Part shown: one piece after another, positions 9,923-18,974 of the stretch
Layout: each line of letters starts with the position of its first letter
How positions within the stretch are numbered: position 1 is the stretch's first letter
Source: Paenibacillus xylanexedens
Lineage (GTDB): Bacteria; Bacillota; Bacilli; Paenibacillales; Paenibacillaceae
DNA length: 64,000 nt
Reading direction: 5' to 3'
Assembly: GCF_001908275.1 (NCBI RefSeq)
Contig: NZ_CP018620.1
Span: 1,550,001-1,614,000 of the forward strand
Program-made: the position numbers and the translations under genes
The notes under the pieces: model-generated
Seen by the model: the letters and a program-made list of their open reading frames with translations, nothing else
What the model was told of the DNA's origin: nothing
The model's database searches: none

Positions 9923-10795
9923 GTGAACGCTTTGAATGAGAAGGAAAAGACACCTTATGTCGTGACAAGCAAAAGCTATACTGCCGTTGCCATTAATGCA
10001 GCTTCCAAAGCTGGCGAATGGATCAAAAGCCGTCTTGGGACGGTAGCTGAACTTGGCACCAAATATTCACCCCAAGATCTGGTGACCGAAGTGGATAAAG
10101 GAGCGGAGCAGATGATCCGCCGCCTGATTCTTACGCATTTTCCCCACCATGCCATTCTGGGTGAAGAAGGCGTCGAACCGGGACCTGAAGCTTCGGCAAA
10201 AGCACTGAAAGAAGCAGAGGAAGAAGAGTTCCTGTGGATTGTTGATCCTGTGGATGGAACGACAAACTTTGTACACGGATTCCCGTTTTATTCGGTGTCC
10301 ATCGCATTGGCTCACAATGGTGAAGTCATTGTTGGCGTGATCTACGACCCTTCCCGTGATGAAATGTTTGTTGCGGAAAAAGGGAAAGGAGCATATGTTC
10401 ACGGAAACCGGATGCTTGTATCTGGTGAACAAAAACTGGCTCAGAGCCTGATTGCGGTTGGATTCCCCGCAGACACGACCTTTGCGTTGCCACTGAATAT
10501 GGCTGCTGTGCAGGCGCTTGCTCCGCAAGTTCGTAACTTACGTGCAGGAGGATCTGCCGCTCTTCATCTGGCATATGTTGCTGCAGGACGTCTCAGCGCC
10601 TACACCGAAGTTGGATTGAAACCGTGGGATATTGCCGCAGGTGCACTGTTGGTTGAAGAATCAGGCGGCAAGGTGACGGATACCATCGGAACGCCTTACC
10701 AACTGTCTGTGAACCATGTCGTTGCCAGCAATGGCAAAATCCATGATGCACTGATGGATGTGTTGAAGGAAGCGAAGGCTACCGGCTTGGAATGA
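9923..10795 (+). CDS. Inositol monophosphatase family protein
   Basis: Mg-dependent sugar or inositol phosphatase of the IMPase/SuhB family, 290 residues. Metal-binding motifs are present: DLVTEVDKGAE, GEEG, DPVDGTTNFVHGFP (near residue 107) and the C-terminal PWDIAAGALLVEESGG. The substrate cannot be told from sequence; family members act on inositol-1-phosphate, fructose-1,6-bisphosphate or nucleotide phosphates. The start is ambiguous: GTG at 9923 or TTG at 9932, both with weak ribosome sites. It is followed 24 bp later by a short charged protein and is likely co-transcribed with it. Confidence 0.93.
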   Translation: MNALNEKEKTPYVVTSKSYTAVAINAASKAGEWIKSRLGTVAELGTKYSPQDLVTEVDKGAEQMIRRLILTHFPHHAILGEEGVEPGPEASAKALKEAEEEEFLWIVDPVDGTTNFVHGFPFYSVSIALAHNGEVIVGVIYDPSRDEMFVAEKGKGAYVHGNRMLVSGEQKLAQSLIAVGFPADTTFALPLNMAAVQALAPQVRNLRAGGSAALHLAYVAAGRLSAYTEVGLKPWDIAAGALLVEESGGKVTDTIGTPYQLSVNHVVASNGKIHDALMDVLKEAKATGLE

Positions 10796-10819
10796 AATTC
10801 ATTATAAGGAGCGAAAACA

Positions 10820-11110
10820 ATGGATGAATCCAAAGAACTGGAACGACGGCTCAGTGATATGCTGACGGAAGGGGACATGGAAGAGTCCGGCGACACCAAT
10901 CAGCGTGAACGCCAGCTGATTCCTCCCAAGTATGAAGTGCGAATCCAGACGGAACGTGATCCAATTGTCGAGGAAACGTTAAAGTACCGGAAGATGGCAC
11001 GCGAAGTGGATGATCGTTATGATCGGTATCTGGAGCGAGCTACCGGGAACAAACCGGAGAGTGACAAGGGTCATTCGATTGCTGAAGACTCGAATAAGCC
11101 GCAATCTTAA
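10820..11110 (+). CDS. Short charged hypothetical protein
   Basis: A 96-residue, highly charged soluble protein with no membrane segment and no motif I recognise. The middle part (LIPPKYEVRIQTERDPIVEETLKYRKM, quoted here only as a region of residues 33-59) looks conserved in style, and both ends are low-complexity and acidic. A TAAGGAG ribosome site precedes the ATG. It is probably translated from the phosphatase transcript and ends before an intrinsic terminator. No function is inferred. Confidence 0.7.
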   Translation: MDESKELERRLSDMLTEGDMEESGDTNQRERQLIPPKYEVRIQTERDPIVEETLKYRKMAREVDDRYDRYLERATGNKPESDKGHSIAEDSNKPQS

Positions 11111-11145
11111 CTAATCACTGAACGTCATAGCTGAGCTTAACCAGT

Positions 11146-11177
11146 AACAGGCTCCCCTTTAGGGAGTCTGTTATTTC
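11146..11177 (+). terminator. Intrinsic terminator
   Basis: An 11-bp stem (11146-11156 with 11162-11172, one G-T pair) with a CTTTA loop and a short TTATTT tail, 36 bp after the end of the short charged gene. Confidence 0.75.
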
Positions 11178-11268
11178 ATGTGTGCTCTCAGTAGAGAGGA
11201 CAACACCTACTTTAAAATGATAGAATAGAGTAACACCAACCTATGTCATTGGAATGACCAATGTACTA

Positions 11269-11501
11269 TATATTAGTGAGGTTGTTCAAAAAGTCCGCTT
11301 TTGATTACGAAGGATGCCTAACGGCATCATCAGCATCGAATATGGAATTTAGCCGAAATAAGCGGGAAGCTTACGAAGTATGTTTCCGAAGGAAACATTT
11401 TGGTTGCTCACGTAGTTTTCCTACGCTCCGCTACTCCATTTCTAGCTTCATCCCATCTTCTCGGTACTGAAAACCGACCTTTTTGAACACGTATATTAGT
11501 G
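11269..11501. mobile_element. MITE-like insertion with 10-bp target-site duplication
   Basis: A 213-bp segment (11279-11491) is flanked by an exact direct repeat TATATTAGTG at 11269-11278 and 11492-11501. Its ends are inverted repeats: TGTTCAAAAAGTCCG on the left, and the complement of CGACCTTTTTGAACA on the right. It has no credible gene; the 69-codon frame across it starts in the left flank and ends inside the element. Short terminal inverted repeats plus a target duplication are the marks of a non-autonomous transposable element. A duplication of about 10 bp would fit an IS4-type transposase, but that is inference. Confidence 0.75.
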
Positions 11502-11535
11502 TAATTATAGATTTGCGAGAAGGAGTGTTACCTGA

Positions 11536-12858
11536 ATGAAGCGTAAACGTATATGGGAAAATACAGCTGCCGGTTTAACGGTAAGCATGTTGGCAGGAAT
11601 GCTGCTCTTCACATCATCTGCATTGCCTGCACACGCGGCTGACACCAAAACCGGTGTATTGCCAGCGGGTACAAACGAGACTTCGCTGACAGCGAAGAAA
11701 GATGCAGTAGCCGTAACTAAAGAGTTCCGCATCGTCACATTGGGAGATTCCATAACGGTAGGTTATGAGCCCAACACAAAAGAATTGCCTTATGGTTATG
11801 TAGAACGTCTCCAGGAGCAAGGTTTGCTGCATGGACGTACACAGGTGGACAACTACGGGATCGCCGGATTGAAAACCAGTGGCCTGAAAAACTTTACTAC
11901 TGCAATTAAGGATGGCAAAACGCTGACTTCTGAAGCCATTCAACCAAGTCTTCCTGATCCAAGAGCGGGACAGATCGGAGCCAATACTGCTGCAATCCGT
12001 GAGAGTGTAAAACAGGCCAATCTGATTGCAATTACCATTGGGGGTAATGATGTATCTGAGCTTCTCGGTACAGCAGACAAACTGAGTGATCAGGAACTGC
12101 AAACCAAGGTAAAAGAATTACTCGCAACATATACAGCCAATGTAAGTGCAACGATTAATGATATCCATCAAATTAATCCGACAGCTACAATTGTCATCGC
12201 TGACCAGTATCAACCGATGCCAGAAGTAGCAGGCAAGGCACTCTATGCCAAACTGATGGAGGCATCCCAAGGTTTCACACAGACCATTGATGGCATTGCA
12301 GCACAATTTACTGCTCAGGGTACCGATGTCAAAGTCGCACACGTGGCCAAGGAGTTTGTTGGTGGTGAAGGCACGATGACACATATGATCAAAGATCGTG
12401 ATTTCCACCCGAACCAATTTGGATATGCGGCCATTGCCGAAGTATTTGCCAAAACGATCTGGGGCGACTACACCAAGCTGACTGCACCTGCGACAGGTGA
12501 GCCGATGAACATTATTGTGAGTGGCAAAACATTAAATACTCCGTACAAACCGATTATCCGTAACGGCAAAAACTTTGTGGCGATTCAAGACATCGTAAAC
12601 GCTGTCGGGGCTACTACGGTGTGGGATAACAAAGCTTCAACCGCAACCATTACATATGGAGACCGGAAAGTTGCTGTGAAGATTGGTGCCAATGCTGTGA
12701 AGGTAAATGGAGCATCGGTCACTGTGGATACACCTGCATTCCTGAATAAGGTAGGCAAAGAGTCCAAAACATATGTACCCCTTGCCATGGTGGCTGAAGG
12801 TCTTGGCTTTGATGTGCAATATGTAGCGAAGCTGAAAACTGTTTTTGTGAATCCGTAA
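11536..12858 (+). CDS. Secreted SGNH/GDSL hydrolase with copper-amine-oxidase-like C-terminal domain
   Basis: A 440-residue exported esterase-like protein. The signal peptide runs to about residue 34 (ending PAHAA). The SGNH blocks are TLGDSITVGY (nucleophile Ser near residue 71), NYGIAGLKTSG, TIGGNDVSEL (near 168) and the catalytic DRDFHPNQFGY (near 288). From about residue 325 the protein continues into a domain of the copper amine oxidase N-terminal-like type, common as a stalk on Paenibacillus wall enzymes (GKTLNTPYKPIIRNGKNFV, YVPLAMVAEGLGF). The substrate is unknown; a lipid or acyl ester is likely. GAAGGAGTG precedes the ATG. Confidence 0.9.
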   Translation: MKRKRIWENTAAGLTVSMLAGMLLFTSSALPAHAADTKTGVLPAGTNETSLTAKKDAVAVTKEFRIVTLGDSITVGYEPNTKELPYGYVERLQEQGLLHGRTQVDNYGIAGLKTSGLKNFTTAIKDGKTLTSEAIQPSLPDPRAGQIGANTAAIRESVKQANLIAITIGGNDVSELLGTADKLSDQELQTKVKELLATYTANVSATINDIHQINPTATIVIADQYQPMPEVAGKALYAKLMEASQGFTQTIDGIAAQFTAQGTDVKVAHVAKEFVGGEGTMTHMIKDRDFHPNQFGYAAIAEVFAKTIWGDYTKLTAPATGEPMNIIVSGKTLNTPYKPIIRNGKNFVAIQDIVNAVGATTVWDNKASTATITYGDRKVAVKIGANAVKVNGASVTVDTPAFLNKVGKESKTYVPLAMVAEGLGFDVQYVAKLKTVFVNP

Positions 12859-12890
12859 ATTGTAGTTCATGCTTTAGCATGATGTTATTC

Positions 12891-12937
12891 AACAGCCAGA
12901 ATACCTTGATCTGTTCAAGGTATTCTGGCTGTTTTGT
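12891..12937 (+). terminator. Intrinsic terminator
   Basis: A perfect 19-bp stem (12891-12909 with 12915-12933), TCTGT loop, then TTTTG. It is placed 33 bp after the SGNH hydrolase gene. Confidence 0.88.
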
Positions 12938-13108
12938 GTTCTTTTTGAGTTGCTGACACAGATGTATACCTTCTCTAATGACCTAAAATGTTGCATAAAT
13001 ATATCTTGTCAGATGACCAATGGATGTGTAAATATGAAAATAACTTACAATAAAACCACTAACCTATAGCATGACAGGCACCCCTCGCAAGCCAAAGGAG
13101 CGCTTAGG

Positions 13109-14896
13109 ATGAATAAAATTAAGAACGCTTTCACAACACTGCCGATTCATCACAAAACGATTCTTCTCATCGGACTTTTGATGTTAATCAGCTTTACGTT
13201 TTATGCATCCGTACTCCGATATGTGTTCAGTATCTATGACCGTCAGATCTATGAGAAATCCTCGCAGGTCCTCAATATGTCTTCAGTAGGCATTGAGAAT
13301 CAACTACGTGAAGTTTCTAATCTCTCCTTCAAGGTGATGTCAGACGAGCCGCTTCAACAATATTTGCTTCAACTTGAAAAGGCCGAGACGGGATATGAGA
13401 GAAATGGTCTGCGCAAGAAAATTACCAACCGATTGGTTGCTTATGCGGGTTCTGAGAAATACGTCTATTCCATGCTATTTATCGATAATGATAATAACGT
13501 CATGGCTGCAGGGAACCGGGAAGGGATTTCGGAGTCGAAGCAAAGGGAATTGGTATCGCTGGGGGATCAATATACAGGCTCCAATGTCTGGCACACAAGC
13601 GGGGATAAACAAGCCAGGCTTTTATCTGTACGACAGGTGAAATCTTTTACTGGGGGCGCATTTACACTGGATAAGCTCGGGACTCTAATTATCCGAGTGC
13701 GTCTGGACCGAATCGTACAGGATCAGATGCAGGAACCCGCAGAGGACTCACAGTTATTGATTTCGGATGGAAAACAAGTAATCTATCCAACCGAATCTTC
13801 GGTAAGTGAAGCTGAGATTGAATCGGAACTGAAGCGTACCCAACCCTATGGAATTGCCATGTTTGAGCAGGGGAGACACTTTGTAGCCCGTGCCAATTCT
13901 TCCTACACAGACTGGACGTACCTGTACACCACTCCTTTTGACCAGATGTTTAAAAAGATTCAGTTTGTTAAACAGTTGGTCACGGTTATTTTTATCATGA
14001 TTTTTCTGGCGGCACTCATAATTGGAGCAAAGTTCTCCCGCAGTATTACCCATCCGATTGCGCAGCTGATCAAAAAGATGCGTAATATCGAAAAAGGTGA
14101 TCTGGATAAATTGGAGGAAGCTGCCTTAGGTAACGTTCCGATGTCTCCACAGAATGAGGTTGGGCTGCTGCATCGCACATTCAAGATGATGCTTCAACGG
14201 ATACGTGAATTAATTGATGAGAATTATGCGAAGCAACTGGTGATTCGTGAGACTGAGTTGAAAGCGCTTCAAGCACAGATTAATCCTCATTTCCTATACA
14301 ACACGCTTGAATCCATTAACTGGATGGCCAAAGTACAGAAGCAACGTCAGATCTCGGAAATGGTTGAGGCGCTTGGATTCCTGCTGCGCAGCTCTGTGAA
14401 TATGACGGAGAAGTGGATCACGCTGGAAAGAGAGCTGGACATTGTCCGCAGCTACGTTACAATTCAGCGCACCCGTTTTGAAGAGAGACTGGATTTTGAT
14501 ATGGAGATTGCACCTGAGGTGGGATCAGCACGAATTCCCAAGTTAACATTGCAACCGCTGGTAGAGAACGCCATACATTATGCACTCGAACCAAGCATTG
14601 ATCCTTGCCGAATTCGAATAAGGGCGAGAGCAGAGGGAGAACAAGTCATTATTGAAGTCGAGGACGATGGTCCAGGGATGACACCGGAATTCCTCGAACA
14701 ATTACAAGAAGGACGCATACAGACAAGAGGACAGGGCATTGGGTTATCTAACATCCAGGAACGAATCAGACTGACCTTTGGCGAAGAAGGCAGAATGGTG
14801 ATGAGCAGCAAGCCCGGATCAGGAACTGTAGTATCGATCAGCATACCTTGGATTAGAGAGGACGATGACGATGTACAAAGTGATGCTCGTAGATGA
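13109..14896 (+). CDS. YesM-like sensor histidine kinase
   Basis: Membrane sensor kinase of 595 residues in the YesM/LytS group that controls carbohydrate use. There is a membrane helix at about residues 18-40, a large extracellular sensor domain (about 40-285), a second helix (about 288-310), a HAMP domain, and the His_kinase motif QINPHFLYNTLESINWM (His near residue 393). The ATPase domain follows (LVENAIHYALEP, DDGPGM, GQGIGLSNIQERI). AAAGGAG precedes the ATG. The downstream response regulator overlaps its 3' end, so the two are translationally coupled. The signal is probably an oligosaccharide taken up by the adjacent ABC system. Confidence 0.93.
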   Translation: MNKIKNAFTTLPIHHKTILLIGLLMLISFTFYASVLRYVFSIYDRQIYEKSSQVLNMSSVGIENQLREVSNLSFKVMSDEPLQQYLLQLEKAETGYERNGLRKKITNRLVAYAGSEKYVYSMLFIDNDNNVMAAGNREGISESKQRELVSLGDQYTGSNVWHTSGDKQARLLSVRQVKSFTGGAFTLDKLGTLIIRVRLDRIVQDQMQEPAEDSQLLISDGKQVIYPTESSVSEAEIESELKRTQPYGIAMFEQGRHFVARANSSYTDWTYLYTTPFDQMFKKIQFVKQLVTVIFIMIFLAALIIGAKFSRSITHPIAQLIKKMRNIEKGDLDKLEEAALGNVPMSPQNEVGLLHRTFKMMLQRIRELIDENYAKQLVIRETELKALQAQINPHFLYNTLESINWMAKVQKQRQISEMVEALGFLLRSSVNMTEKWITLERELDIVRSYVTIQRTRFEERLDFDMEIAPEVGSARIPKLTLQPLVENAIHYALEPSIDPCRIRIRARAEGEQVIIEVEDDGPGMTPEFLEQLQEGRIQTRGQGIGLSNIQERIRLTFGEEGRMVMSSKPGSGTVVSISIPWIREDDDDVQSDARR

Positions 14897-16424
14897 TGAA
14901 CGTGTCATTCTGGAGGGAATATCCCAAGTGGTCGATTGGGCCGCAGCAGGTACGGAATTAGTGGGTACGGCGCGGAATGGGATTGAAGCGCTGGACAAAA
15001 TCGGGCAGTCGAAACCCGATATTATCATTACGGATATTTCCATGCCGGGTCTGGATGGTCTGGGACTCATAGAGAAAGCATCCGAAGCATACCCAGGAGT
15101 ACGGTTCATTATGTTATCTGGCTATAAAGAGTTCGAATACGCCCGTAGAGCGATGCAGTATGGTGTGAAGCATTATTTGCTCAAGCCTTGCAACGAGAAT
15201 CAGATCCATGATGCGTTAACTGAACTGTTGCAGGAACATCAGGATGCGCAGGTGAAGGAGCATGTCGCTGGTGAGATGAAACAGCGTTTGCAACGGGTCC
15301 TTCCCCATGTAAAGGAACAATTTTTGCTGGAGTTCATGACGAACCGAACCTATGGGCCGGTTGATCTGGAATATTACCAGGAGCTGTTTGATCTGGAACT
15401 TGAAGATACAGAAGTTCGGTTACTGCTGTTCCGAATTGCAGATGAACATGATTACAGTCATTTATTTGCCATCAAAAATATCGCCAGTGATCTGCTCCCA
15501 CATGTACTGTTAAGCACAACCATTGAAGGCAAACTCCTCATTCTGCTCGCGGATTCAGTTGATCCGGCTGGACTGAACGAGAATATTGAAGAGGTTCGGG
15601 CTGCATTTACCAGACTATATAAATTGGAAGTGACCGCTGCGCTGAGTGAAGCAGATCGAATGATCCAGTCTCGGCGATTATTCCGTGAGGCATTACAATA
15701 TTTGAATCATCGCTTCTTTATCGGTGAAGGCAAGTTGATTACCAAGAACGATCTGGTCCTGGCCGGAGAATGCGACGGGTTGCATGTAGAACAGGATGCC
15801 GAGCAGTTGTGTCAGTTGATCAAATCGGGCAATAGCGAGGAAACAGCCGCAGTGGTTGATCGTCTTTTCGATCTGTTATCGGGTCAGCAGTTGGAGATTG
15901 AGGTGACACGTTCGTATGTAGTGCAGCTGTACTCGGCGATGATTCATGTCTGTCCTCCTGAAGAGGCAACAGAATTTACTCAGCGTATGGCAGAGTTGCC
16001 CCATATGGACACGTTATCTGCTTTGAAGTCTTTTGTAGCGAGCAGTGCAGCCCGGTTAACCTCTGGTTATTACAAAAATCATATAAGTCGCCAGTCTTCA
16101 GCCGTGGAGAAGATGATGGACATCGTGGATCGTCATTATGGAGAGGCAGATCTTTCACTCAATGGAGTCGCCCATCAAATGTTGTATATGAATCCGGATT
16201 ACCTCGGTAAAATTTTCAAAAAAGTCACGGGAGAGAATTTCTCCAACTACGTGAATCGTCTGCGCATTGAACGAGCATGTGATCATATTCGCAGAGGCGG
16301 GGATGTGAAAGTGTTTGAGCTTGCTGAATTGTTCGGATTTGGTGGGAATTCACAATATTTCAGTCAGGTGTTCAAAAAGTGGACCGGTATGACACCTACG
16401 GAATTCCGCAGGATCGGCATATAA
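14871..16424 (+). CDS. YesN-like response regulator with AraC DNA-binding domain
   Basis: Partner of the upstream kinase, 517 residues. The receiver domain has MYKVMLVDDERVI, the phospho-acceptor Asp in DIIITDISMPG (near residue 56), and the KPCNENQI end. A middle region of unknown fold follows, then two AraC helix-turn-helix units at the C-terminus (SLNGVAHQMLYMNPDYLGKIFK and the LAELFGFGGNSQYFSQVFKK segment). It probably activates the binding-protein/permease operon downstream. The ATG at 14871 gives the usual N-terminus and 9-base spacing from AGAGAGGA; ATG 14865 is possible. The overlap with the kinase gene is 26 bases. Confidence 0.94.
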   Translation: MYKVMLVDDERVILEGISQVVDWAAAGTELVGTARNGIEALDKIGQSKPDIIITDISMPGLDGLGLIEKASEAYPGVRFIMLSGYKEFEYARRAMQYGVKHYLLKPCNENQIHDALTELLQEHQDAQVKEHVAGEMKQRLQRVLPHVKEQFLLEFMTNRTYGPVDLEYYQELFDLELEDTEVRLLLFRIADEHDYSHLFAIKNIASDLLPHVLLSTTIEGKLLILLADSVDPAGLNENIEEVRAAFTRLYKLEVTAALSEADRMIQSRRLFREALQYLNHRFFIGEGKLITKNDLVLAGECDGLHVEQDAEQLCQLIKSGNSEETAAVVDRLFDLLSGQQLEIEVTRSYVVQLYSAMIHVCPPEEATEFTQRMAELPHMDTLSALKSFVASSAARLTSGYYKNHISRQSSAVEKMMDIVDRHYGEADLSLNGVAHQMLYMNPDYLGKIFKKVTGENFSNYVNRLRIERACDHIRRGGDVKVFELAELFGFGGNSQYFSQVFKKWTGMTPTEFRRIGI

Positions 16425-16475
16425 CAATGGGCTACCAATCATGTGATTCGTGTCTGGGGAGGACGAACAGCGCCG

Positions 16476-16507
16476 AGAGGGGGGACTGTTGCCCTCCTCT
16501 GTTTTTT
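16476..16507 (+). terminator. Intrinsic terminator after the two-component pair
   Basis: A 9-bp GC-rich stem (16476-16484 with 16492-16500, one G-T pair), 7-base loop, then GTTTTTTG. It separates the regulator genes from the transporter operon. Confidence 0.83.
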
Positions 16508-16576
16508 GAACCAACAAGACGGTTTTGTGTATTCAACTATGGTCGTACATTTGCGAAAATGACATTAACAAGTTTG

Positions 16577-16590
16577 TGAAAGCGTTATCA
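16577..16590 (+). promoter_or_regulatory. Catabolite-responsive element (cre, CcpA site)
   Basis: TGAAAGCGTTATCA matches the Bacillota cre consensus TGWAANCGNTNWCA at every defined position. It lies 57 bases before the start of the binding-protein gene, so carbon catabolite repression by CcpA-HPr(Ser-P) of the sugar transporter operon is likely. Confidence 0.8.
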
Positions 16591-16646
16591 GAAATAAAAA
16601 GATAACTCGTTCACACAACCATATCAACATAAAAGGGGAGATTGGC

Positions 16647-17930
16647 ATGGTGAAAAAGGCAATATTCCTGATGATGGCTGCTTTGCTCGTGTTTACAGCG
16701 GCATGTAGTTCAGGTGGAGGAACTGAAGGAGCGTCTGGGGACGACTCGGTTACCCTGCGGATCGCTTGGTGGGGCTCGGATGCAAGGCATGAATATACAC
16801 AGAAGGTCATCGACCTGTACAAAACGAAAAACCCGAATGTCAAAATCGACGTGGAATATGCTTCATTTGATGACTACTGGAAAAAGCTCGCACCACAAGC
16901 AGCTGCAAATCAGTTGCCTGACATCGTTCAGATGGATATTTCCTACATCAGCCAATATGCACAGAATGGTCAGCTTGAGGATCTAGCACCTTATCTGGGC
17001 AACCAGATCAAAGTGGACGATGTGTCCGAGAATGTTATTAGCACAGGTGTAATTAACGGTAAACAATACGGTGTACCTGCCGGCGTTAACGTTCTGGGCT
17101 TCCAATATGATCCGGCATTGCTTAAAAAAGCAGGCGTGGATGCAATCCCTGACAATATGACTTGGGAATCGTACGAAGCACTGGGTAAACAAGCCGCAGA
17201 GAAAGGTCTGTATCTAGATGGAGGAGTAGCTCCTGATATTTTCTTCCACTACTTCCTGCGTACCAAAGGACTGTCGCTATACAATGCGGAAGGTACAGGT
17301 CTTGGATATGATGATGACCAATTGTTTGTAGAGTTCTTCGGACTTATGCGCCGCATGATCGAGCAGGGCGCAGCACCTACACCGGATGTAGCCAACCAAA
17401 CCAAGGGCATTATTGAGGAATCAGATCTCGTGAAGGAAAAAGGAATTGGCGTATGGCAATGGTCCAACCAGTTCGTAGCCTTGCAACAGGTAGCGAACCG
17501 TCCGCTCGAAATCGCTCCAATGCCAGGACCGGATATGGAAAAAGGACTATATATGCAACCAAGTATGTATTGGGGTGTAACGTCCAACTCCAAAGTGAAG
17601 GAAGAAGCGGCTAAATTCATTGATTTCTGGGTGAATGACGTGGAAGCCAACAAACTGATCAAAGGTGAGCGCGGTGTGCCAATCTCAGGAGCAATCAAAG
17701 AAGCTATCGCACCTGAGCTGAGTGACGCAACAAAACAGGTCTTTGAATTCGTAGCAGCCATGGAGCCTAAGGCTTCACCAATGAGTTCTCCGCCACCGGT
17801 TGGTTCACCTGAAGTAATCTCTGCTCTGGCAGATGTGGTTGAAGAGTTGAACTTTGGCAAAATTACACCTGAACAAGCAGCAGAAACATTCCGCAAGAAC
17901 GCCGAATCTGTACTTGCGAACAATAAATAA
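16647..17930 (+). CDS. Sugar ABC transporter substrate-binding lipoprotein
   Basis: Extracellular solute-binding protein family 1, 427 residues. The lipoprotein signal peptide ends at the lipobox FTAAC (Cys20), followed by a Ser/Gly linker. Typical family features are TLRIAWWGSDARHEYTQKV at the start of the mature domain, PDIVQMDISYISQYA, and GVTSNSKVKEEAAKFIDFW near the C-terminus. It delivers oligosaccharide to the two permeases encoded next. No ATPase is in this operon, so a shared MsmX/MsmK-like ATPase elsewhere is expected. Given the esterase downstream, a rhamnogalacturonan or pectin fragment is the likely ligand. AAAAGGGGAG precedes the ATG. Confidence 0.94.
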   Translation: MVKKAIFLMMAALLVFTAACSSGGGTEGASGDDSVTLRIAWWGSDARHEYTQKVIDLYKTKNPNVKIDVEYASFDDYWKKLAPQAAANQLPDIVQMDISYISQYAQNGQLEDLAPYLGNQIKVDDVSENVISTGVINGKQYGVPAGVNVLGFQYDPALLKKAGVDAIPDNMTWESYEALGKQAAEKGLYLDGGVAPDIFFHYFLRTKGLSLYNAEGTGLGYDDDQLFVEFFGLMRRMIEQGAAPTPDVANQTKGIIEESDLVKEKGIGVWQWSNQFVALQQVANRPLEIAPMPGPDMEKGLYMQPSMYWGVTSNSKVKEEAAKFIDFWVNDVEANKLIKGERGVPISGAIKEAIAPELSDATKQVFEFVAAMEPKASPMSSPPPVGSPEVISALADVVEELNFGKITPEQAAETFRKNAESVLANNK

Positions 17931-17942
17931 CAGTTGAATGAT

Positions 17943-18045
17943 GGCTTGCTCGTCCCACCTCAGGGATGGTCGGGAATGGGGCTACTCGCGAATGCGAGGG
18001 CCTTTCCCCGTCCAGATGACCGAAGCCAGGATGAGGGAGCAAGCT
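17943..18045 (+). promoter_or_regulatory. Intercistronic stem-loop between binding-protein and permease genes
   Basis: The 139-base gap can fold: GCTTGCTC (17944-17951) pairs with GAGCAAGC (18037-18044), enclosing a GC-rich inner hairpin that includes CTCGC-GAAT-GCGAG. There is no U-tract, so it is more likely an mRNA-stabilising or partial attenuation structure, which would raise binding-protein levels above permease levels. Confidence 0.55.
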
Positions 18046-18069
18046 GATCCATGAAGGAGGTTCGTTCCA

Positions 18070-18972
18070 TTGAGGCAGTATTCGTCGTTACGTAGAAACT
18101 TAACTGGATATGCGTTCATAAGCCCGTTTATTATTGGATTCCTGGGCTTCACACTCATCCCCATGTTTGTGTCCTTATATATGTCGTTTACAAGTTATAA
18201 CTTGTTCACTTCTCCGCGGTGGATTGGGCTTGATAACTACACCAAAATGTTTTTTGATGACCCGAAATATTGGAACTCGGTCAAAGTGACGTTTTTGTAT
18301 GTATTCATTGGGGTACCGTTAAGGTTGATCTTTGCCCTCTTCGTAGCGATGGTCCTAAACACTGGCTCTCGTATGATTGGAACGTACCGGACGCTGTATT
18401 ACCTGCCATCTATTATCGGTGGTAGTGTGGCCGTATCCATTATGTGGCGTAACCTCTTCAGTAATGAGGGTGTTATCAACAGTGCTCTAACGGCAATTGG
18501 GATCGGGCCTATCAGTTGGTTTGGTGACCCGAATGCGTCCCTGGTTATGCTCATCTCACTGTCTGTGTGGCAGTTTGGTTCGTCCATGCTGATCTTCCTG
18601 GCTGGTCTCAAAAATATCCCTACTGAGATGTACGAGGCAGCAGGTGTGGATGGCGCGAATCCTATACGGAAATTTTTCAGCATCACCTTGCCACTACTTA
18701 GCCCGATCGTCCTGTTCAATATGATTATGCAGACGATTGGAGCATTCATGACGTTTGTACCTGCCTATATTATCTCCAAAGGCGAAGGTGGTCCAATGGA
18801 CGGTACGATGCTGTACTCCCTGTATCTGTTCCGTCAGGCGTTTATGTTTAACAACATGGGTTATGCTTCGGCAATGGCCTGGATCATGCTCATCATGATC
18901 GGTATACTCACGGTAGCTGTGTTCCTGACATCCAAATACTGGGTGTTTTACGAATCTGAAGGAGGGAAGTAA
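18070..18972 (+). CDS. Sugar ABC transporter permease (MalF/LplB type)
   Basis: A 300-residue inner permease subunit with six hydrophobic segments and the EAA loop ([25 protein letters not shown]) that docks the ATPase. It starts with TTG at 18070, chosen because AAGGAGG lies 8 bases upstream and no better start is available. It forms a heterodimer with the next gene product. The stop is 2 bases before the next start, so the two are co-translated. Confidence 0.93.
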   Translation: MRQYSSLRRNLTGYAFISPFIIGFLGFTLIPMFVSLYMSFTSYNLFTSPRWIGLDNYTKMFFDDPKYWNSVKVTFLYVFIGVPLRLIFALFVAMVLNTGSRMIGTYRTLYYLPSIIGGSVAVSIMWRNLFSNEGVINSALTAIGIGPISWFGDPNASLVMLISLSVWQFGSSMLIFLAGLKNIPTEMYEAAGVDGANPIRKFFSITLPLLSPIVLFNMIMQTIGAFMTFVPAYIISKGEGGPMDGTMLYSLYLFRQAFMFNNMGYASAMAWIMLIMIGILTVAVFLTSKYWVFYESEGGK

Positions 18973-18974
18973 CG

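Noticed and set aside
11261..11470. 69-codon open frame after the phosphatase operon
   Set aside because: It starts in the flank and runs into a MITE-like insertion, with no ribosome site and no protein motif.
16368..16382. GTTCAAAAAGTGG resembling the end of the MITE at 11.3 kb
   Set aside because: It encodes the conserved VFKKWTG end of the AraC domain and has no matching second end.
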